This document shows, piece by piece, positions 22,401 through 31,300 of a stretch of DNA of 64,000 bases. Source of the DNA: Hofstenia miamia (lineage: Eukaryota; Xenacoelomorpha; Acoela); contig SCFE01000031.1 of assembly GCA_004352715.1 (NCBI GenBank), forward strand, positions 2,008,919 to 2,072,918. Reading direction: 5' to 3'. The notes below the pieces were generated by a model. That model had not been told where the DNA came from. It was given only the letters and a program-made list of their open reading frames with translations, and made no database searches. Positions within the stretch are counted from its first letter, which is position 1. Each line of letters opens with the position of its first letter. The position numbers and the translations under genes are program-made.

Positions 22401-25166
22401 AAATAAATGGCAGTAATCGCTTTAATTGTGAAAGTATTACTTACAGTACTGTCTAACCCAAGAGTTATCAGCATAAAAAAGAATATAATTGCCCAAATTG
22501 TTGACCCTGGCATTTTTGCTAAAGCTTCTGGGTAGACCTCGAAAATCAAACCTTGCCCTAAACTACAATCTTAAGACTTAGGTTATTACTGTATTTAAGA
22601 ATAATCTGAAATAAGAAAAGAATTTTGATTAGATAAATCCCGGGAGTTTGCTCAAAAAATACAATTTCTTGCTGAGCAGTGCTAATGTTTTAAATTTGTT
22701 ATTAAGACTTCAAATATACTAAAAAAACAACTATAAAGACAAAACTACAAAAAATTACATTAGCTGCGTATAAAAAGAAAAATCAGTTTTTTATAGAGAA
22801 GAAAAGTAGAATTTGACATCATTTCTGTAACAAAAATAATTGCTCATTAAAAGTCTTGCCTGCTTTAATTGCAACTTCTTCTACTGAGGTAAATTGTACT
22901 TCTGCCAAATATCCAAGGACTGAAAACACAACAAATCCAGCGAGAAAGCTGGTCAGACAGTTTATTAGACTTGTGACAATGGCATCGCGATAACAGTTAT
23001 TGTGAAAAGGGTTATAGCTTGAAAACGCCAGCAACACTCCAAATCCGGGCCCCAATGAGAAGAATATCTGCTGTGCAGCAGCTTGCCATACCTTAGAAAG
23101 CTTAATTTAGCAAGATATGAGAATTGTTACCCGATAATCTTTTAAGATGGCAAGGTTGGGTGTTAGGTAATACCTTACACCTGTGAATGCACCTGGAAGA
23201 GTCAACCCACGAACCAAAAGACAAAGCAAAATAACATAGGGAGCAATTGCAGTAACCCATACTACCTAAATTTTACAATTAAATTAATATCTATTAAGTG
23301 CTTTTTAAATATACTTAGTAAATGAAGAATAATTTTCATCTGATAGCATTTTTTCTTTTTTTGATTTATAGTAAGCAACACATAATCATTTTTCATTTTT
23401 CATTGAATGAAGTATTTCTATATATATATATATATATACAATTTAAGAATATTACAATTCTATGTTCAAAAGCTTTGTCATGGTAGACAAACAAACACTA
23501 ACTCAAAATATGACTTGCCGGAAGTGTCGGAGACTATATATGATTGACAAACAGAGAATCTGATAGCAAGTCTAGATTTTTTGGAACCTTTCTATTACTT
23601 GCTACATTTTATAAGAGCAATTAACTGAGTTTTTACAGATTCTTGCAATATTGCCATGCATTATCTCTTTCTACATTGTATTGGTTGAATAAAATGTTCT
23701 ACAGGACATATTTTCTTTCCTACACGCACTTCTCCATTTGATATTATGAAACTAAATTTTCCAGGAGCAGTTCTAATAGCTACATTTTTTATTTATTTTT
23801 TAAATGTTAGTGGAACAATTGTTTTGCCACATGGAAAATTGATTTATATATTGATTTTTTACATAAACTGCAAATTGCCTAATTCTCCGTACTGTAACAT
23901 ATGTGCCAGGTACATTATCTGATATTGTCTGATTGTATGTTGTTAATGTGAATTGATAAAAGAAAAAGAAACTAATTACAAAACTACCTATGTAATTGTA
24001 TCCTAAGTATACACCTATATCATATACTTATCAATCTTAACATTTATTTAATACAGTTCGGTATAACTTGTCAACTAATCAAATCTTATATTGCTAGAAC
24101 AATTGCTATGCATAAAAAGAAGGTTATATTTATCAAGAAATTTCACACTCAATTGATAGCAGTTACATACCACTTAATTATTCTGTGTATATGATAGAAG
24201 AGTAGATCACAAATATTTAATAATTATAACGTTAAAAAGCGATGTAAATTATAGTGTGCAACTAGCAATATAATTTTTGTTTTGATATTGTGAATAATTT
24301 AATTTGAATTTACTTAAGTTTACCAATAGTTTTCTGTAATAATTGCTGAGCGGGGCCCCAAACGCGAGGGGCCCGTGGCATTCGCTCTTTTGCCCCTCTT
24401 AAAGCCGGTACTGATGAAATTCATTGCATTTCGATCAATTTGTGTACCCTGTTGCGTAATAGTGAATTATTTATGAAATTTTGGTCAATTTTTTCAAATA
24501 CTTTGGCCAAAGCTCGGCCCGGAACTCTTTTGTATATGGCTTTGCAATTTTTTTATTTGTACATTAAACTTCAATTTAATCATAACTTAATGAGAAAATA
24601 ACAACATAAAGAAGGCATAAAAGACATATTATCATTTGTACATCTTGATGTACCAAACTTATCCTTGCGTGACTTCATGGCAATATTAGTTTTATCCATC
24701 GCACCAACAAAGTTCTAAATACGATGAGACTTCCACTTATCTATCCGGTACATGTGAGTTAAACAGAACACTATTCTAGGGTTTCTGAGTGCTTGAGCTG
24801 AGTCAGTAAAGATATACTTTGGTAATTTATTTTTCTTAGTATTGGCCAATTTATATAGTTCCCTCTATTAATCCATCGTGAAAATATTTAAAAATTGGTA
24901 TATATCTTAAATTGAATTCCAATCGTCGACAACCAGAGTTATTGCGACTATATTGCAAGCAGTGTTGCACAGGCCAGCAGATTTTGGCAGCCGGTGTTTA
25001 TATATTTTACGATCAGTGGAGGCCTGTTACGTATTGTAGTTGTTTGTTTACTACGACTTATTTCCCTATGAATTTTGCATAGTACTGCATGCACCTAGAA
25101 AGAGACATTTCTTCTTAACTAGATTCACTTGNTTTTAGTCCAATTATTGAGTACTTGATACAGTCC

Positions 25167-25204
<38 letters not shown>

Positions 25205-28200
25205 GTAGTTGGCGTTCCTTTGGACATGTAAAAATGTATAACCACAAAGCTCTCTGCTAGATTCTGACAGCAAATTTTGTGCTTTAAATTTATGTGAATT
25301 TATTGCAGAAGACTATAGAGAGAGTAAAGCTCAAATCGAAATTTATTGTCGTATTAATGGTATAGCAAATGTTGTCTACGCTTTGTAAAGTATGCCGATA
25401 TGAATTATAACATTATAGACTGATGGAAGCATACTTAATGTTTGAACCTCAAAGGCACAAATTACTTCTCAGATTAAAGTGCTTTCACTATACTGCAGAG
25501 ATTATAGTATATATATATATATATATATAATTGTTTGCATATGAACATGTCAAATTTCTGATTATATTTCAAAGTAACATTTTTGAGAACGAATGCTCCT
25601 TGACTATGTGGTTAACAATATTAATTCTAATTGAGAAAATTGTGTCAGAAAAAACTTAGAGCATCTCATCCAAAAATTCCGGTTCTGTTATTAAAAACTT
25701 TTTAAATTTCCACTATTGAATTCTCAAAATGTTGCAAACTTAGAGTCATTTTTTGAAGTGATCAACTTAGCAGCGTCGGAAGAGACAATACGTTTCTGAA
25801 TTACTGCAGGCCATAATCCAAATAAATTTTTCAGAAATAAAAAAATTATCTAGATTTTTAGTATTTCTTGTAATTTGCCACATTTTCAAGATTTTATATT
25901 AGATTTTCATTGTCAAATCTCAGTAAAGAAGATCTTAGTTCAAGTCCACTTTCCTTGAAACCTTTCCGGGTTGTTTATCGTTCCTTTAAATTATAATATC
26001 ACGTGACTTAAAAACTGGACTTTATGCAAGCCAGCATCTAATGATTTTGAAATAGTATAAGACAAAGTATTACAGAAAAAATTCAGAAGCGGAAGACTTG
26101 CTTCCATTGGGTAAGACTCCCACATAATATGGAGTAACACAATCTTCGGTGTTCCATGAATTGCCACAAGTTGTCCAGGGTAATTCCAATGTAAAAGATG
26201 AATATAAATAGTAAAAAGCCGTTGCTATGATGGTATTGTAGTAGAAACTCATGTAAAGATTTATAAAAATTATTGCAAATCCAACGCCTAAAGTTACAAG
26301 TATTAAGTTCATAGTTTTTTTTACTTAATTTAAAGTAATAACAAATTTATGACTCTTGTTTACCTTTTCAAACAAGTTGTGGTGGCAAATGTGGACCAGT
26401 AGCAGTCTTACAAAGTCATAAAATCATTTTTACTTCAAATGCAGTTGAAATTTATAGGGATGTAGTTAGTACATCTTTTTATAATTTTTCCCTTACATAA
26501 TGTAAAACTATTAACGTCTATTTGAATAAAATGACATTGCCATGATTTTAGATTGCTCTTTCAAATACTTAGAGGTTTTGTTTGTTCTGAATAAGCGTAG
26601 AACGCAGGTTTTCACTATTTGTTTGAATCTAATAAATCTTAGTCGCTTTCAAAAGACTGATTGCCTTTTAATATTGATAATCTCTATTGAATTTTTGTGT
26701 ATTCCGCTGATGAATGATAGTATCATCCCAAGCATTCTTAATAACATGGAAACAATCATGCAGTCAAATTTGAATCTCATGCGTGTGGAAGTTTACGCAC
26801 TTTTCGAAAGCAAGTTATGCTAATTATAGGGCTACAGAAATTTTATCATTTAAGTGAAGAAATAGTGGAGGATTTTTTATACAGATGCTATCATACATTT
26901 TGAAAGCTCAACCTCAAGTTAACGCAATAAAGTCATACCTTTCAGTGCTGGACATAATTTATTCCATAATGTTATGCATCCCGTGCGATGATATTGACCA
27001 AGAGATAGCTCCATGAAAAATAATGGAAGACCACCAAATAAGAAACACACTGTATATGGAATAAGAAATGCACCTAAGAATTTTTTCATTTTAGAAAATA
27101 TTTCAATTCAATAACTATATCCCTAGATATTATTACTACATGTATATTGCTTGAATCGAAGTACAGTCGAAATATACGAGTTGTAAATGGACTGGTCTAG
27201 ACGATTGGGCTTCGGCCGTTTTATGCTTAAATAGAATTTAGACCATTCTTTTTATTGCATAGAATTGAAATCCAGTTGAATTATTCAGTAGAATATTATA
27301 TCATAAAATATTTGTGCAAAGGTTTAGGTCTATGATTATTCGTCCGTTTGCAACTTTGAATAGATATATATATATGAAGAATGTTGTTTAGGGTTTGTTT
27401 TCATAGAAATATACGTGTTTACCGAGGATGGTCGGTTGTTTAATTTGCTCTTCAAGTTGCGATGATTGTTCTTGTATGCAATGCATTAAATGCAAGATAA
27501 ATCATGTTCATTGTTCATGCATTGGCCAAGCGACAACTTCATTCAGTCTGGCTCATTGTTATGGTTATGCACCGATTGCTCCAAGCACTCAGCACCCCTA
27601 ATCCATGATGACATAAACAAGCGCTTTGACGAACTTGAAAAGAAATTTGCAAAGCTGGAAAAAGCTGTGTTGAATCAGCAAAATATCAAACCCAGTCCAG
27701 CTATGCCTAATCCTTCGTATGTAAGTATCCTGCGATTCGCCGTGACAGTAGTGCTGATTCAAATAGCTCTAGCAAAAGACGACGCACCGATCTAAACCAG
27801 TACACACAATCTACCGATCGAAGCGAAACTTCCGTAAGCTCAAATGCTAAGAAGGACTCAGCTCGTTTGTTGGTTGTTGGGACTAAGTCAAACAAAGTAT
27901 CGATATCGCTTCGAGCAACAGAGCGACGACCACCACGCAGACACCACTTTGTCGGCCGATTGGATAAATCCGTAAGTGAATCAGATCTCCTAGATTACTG
28001 TACGAAGGGCGGTGCCATACCTTTACATACCAGAGTCTTTACCAAGCCCAATTCACATTTCAAAGGATTTCACCTTGTAACGGACGCTACATTAAGGCCC
28101 CAATTTCTGGCCACATGGTACTATAATAAGACAATATTTCTTAAAGGATGAAGCCTGCCAGTGGCTCAACTCGCTATCAAAATCCATCTGACTACGTGAT

Positions 28201-28314
28201 AATATTGAAAACACGAGGGCTCCGGGACCGTCCATAATGTGCCTGGACGCTCAATCAATAGTAAATAAATTCGAAGAGCTTGAAGTTTATGCGTCACTGT
28301 ACTCACCTGGCATN

Positions 28315-28348
<34 letters not shown>

Positions 28349-31300
28349 CAACCGGTTTTTTATTTTTCAAAAATCTTCAGTACAAATACGTGAGAATAAA
28401 ATTGCATGATGTCTGCAATTTTATTTCATTTTCTAAATGCCCCCTTAGGTGTTCTTGGTTTCAAAATGTCTCTGGGTTTCTCGGATGTAAGAAAGATTAC
28501 ATTCTTCACATTGGTATTTATATATAATGGAGGGTCTTTGTTATTAAAAAATTCAAATGTTTTCTTAGATGTTAGTATTGGTACGATTTTGTTACTTTAA
28601 ATCTTTTATTTATGTCTTTAATCTTTGATTTTAAAAATTCTTTTCTTTCTTCGATATAAGGTAATTTCCAAAATATTGGCTTCCGGTAATCTGTTAGTAC
28701 TTGGTTACGATATATATATATATATNTGTCACCGCTCCAGTAGAAGAGCAGGAGTCTCCGTATGGCTACATAACAAAGTTGGAAACGTATTGCCAACATT
28801 CAAATCCCTGATATCAAATGTATTTTTCTGAACCTAGAGCGTTATGACTCACTTTTTGATGTCTATATATACCCCTTAACGCGACAGCTTACCAAACAAT
28901 TTTTCACATACTTGTTGAAAATATTGATAACACGCTACTCAATCATACTGATCATGATACAATCATTTGCTGCGACCTAATTTATTTCGCGCTATTTACC
29001 CAACCTCTTACAACAACTAGATATGGTAAATATCATCGATCAGCCAACGCACGGTAACAACATCCTCGACATCATTGCCGTAAGTACAGACATAAGTGAT
29101 GTATACAAGCAACACCGTTTATTAGCAACACTGGGCAAACTAAACATAAGACCTGCTTCATTGAACCAAGACAACAGGAAGAAACATTCTCATATATTTG
29201 CCAATCATATGACTTTCGCAAATCTAACATCGAGCGATACCTCAAGAAACTGAATGAAGTCAATTTCAGTACGATCTATCACCTCGACACCGTAAATGAA
29301 AAGGTAGAAAAATTCCTTGACATCATGTACGAAGCACTTGATGAAATACTACGCAGAACTGTCAAAATTACCTCTACCGATCCCGTTTACATCACTCCCA
29401 AAGTTAAAGAAATCGCAATGAAAAGGCAAGACTCTTTTGGTGTCAACCAAATTATGTTCGACAACTACACATCTAAGCTTACCAGTGAGATTATCAAGGC
29501 CAAATAAAAGTTCTTTAAATCAAGTAGCAAATCAGCACACAACAGCTGGAAGGCAGTAAAAAAGCTTCGTAAATCCAAAAGAAACTCCGGGATAAACATC
29601 ATTGTCGCGTCTTTTCCTTCCATCAGTGATGCTATAGAAAAGCTAGCTGAAAATCTTGAAGAGATCACCGCACCTGATACAACTCGAGATAACGAATCAT
29701 GCTTTGAATATATTGAAGATGATGACTGGCTACCTCTCACCACCAAATACGAAGCCTTTCAATTCCTATCACACCTCAATGACAAAAAAGCGTCAGGCAA
29801 CGATACCTCCCTACCATACATTATCGCAACGCCGCCCACATTTTAGCTGCTCCTATCGCTCACATGGTACACAGCTCCATCTGTAACCGCACTGTTCCAT
29901 CCGCCTGGAAAGAAGCTATTGTCAGTTTCCTCCCCAAAAGCAGCCCTCCGAACATAAACGAGCTACGACCTCTATCGCTGCTGTCAGTTCCCTCTAAATA
30001 CCTCGAATACGTTACACTCAACGATACCCGCACAGTGCTTTACCCACATATCTTTTCTAACCAGTTCGCCTATCGTGCAAGATCGTCCACCTGCGCAGCC
30101 CTCATTGTTATCTTGAATAACATCACCGAATTTCTAGACGATTCCGCCATTCTTGGCGTCATCTTGTAGTCTTTCTATTTCAGCAAAGCATTTGATATAA
30201 TTGTCCACAAAAAATTACTTGCTAAAACTTAGTAACCTAAAATTACCAAAGGGATTCGTCAAACTCATTTCTAACTACCTGTCAGACCGTACCTTCCGCG
30301 TCAAGTTTGGCATCCAGCTTAGCAGCCGCAGTGTTCCACAAGAGTCGCTTCTAGGACCTGTCCTATTTCTGCTATATGTGGAAGACCTCCAGTGCTCAAC
30401 GCTTAATAACATCATGATGAAATATGCGGACGATACCTATGCCCTCACACCGATCCGCCGCAATACTCGACCACTCAATACCGAGTGTAGCAATATTCAA
30501 CGCTTTTGCTACGACAACGAAGTCGTTTTGAACAAATACAATTGCAAGCAGATGATTTTCGGAAAATACGATGGCGATTTACATGATGACATTTCTATAG
30601 TCAGTTCCCTAAAATGTTTGGGTTTAATAGTATCACGCGACTTAAAGTGGAACGATCATATCAGCTACATCACGAGGAAAGCATCTCAAAGACTATACTG
30701 CCTTAGAACTCTAAAAAGCTGTACTGATAAGATCACAATGAATAGCATCTTTCTTAGCACCATTGTAGGCATTCTGGACTATTGCTCACTAGTTTTCACT
30801 ATGCTAATTATCTTAACGCTAGATTGCAAAGAATCTGTTACAGAGCACAGCGTATCATGACTGGTCACACTGGTGGAGCTGTGATCATAGACTCGCGGCG
30901 TATCCACCTCGGCGCTCGTCTTTTCAAAGCAGCGGATTCTCATCTCATCCCAGCCATGCTTTACATAGTATCATTCCGGACACAATCCCTATACCGGGAA
31001 TCACGCTGACATGCTCGCCAGTTCATTCCTTTTTATACAAAGTATGTTAAAAACTAATTGATGTTTTTATAAATCTAGTATCGTACATAAGCTTGATAGC
31101 AAAATATGACCCCTTAAATATCATGCTTCAATTTGACTACGGCAATGATTGAAGATATTTTCCAAGGCAGTAAAAACCAATTTCATCTTTTGGTTGAATG
31201 AATATAAGGACTCAACGGAAGTGCAAAGAAAATTTCGTACAAGCTATAGAAGAATGAAGCTGCATTGCACCGGAAGATGATCAAAAAGTGGCATCAAAAG

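Noticed and set aside
27410-31060. An alternative host exon of the transporter in intron 1
   Set aside because: All coding resemblance is to LINE ORF1, endonuclease and reverse transcriptase on the opposite strand.
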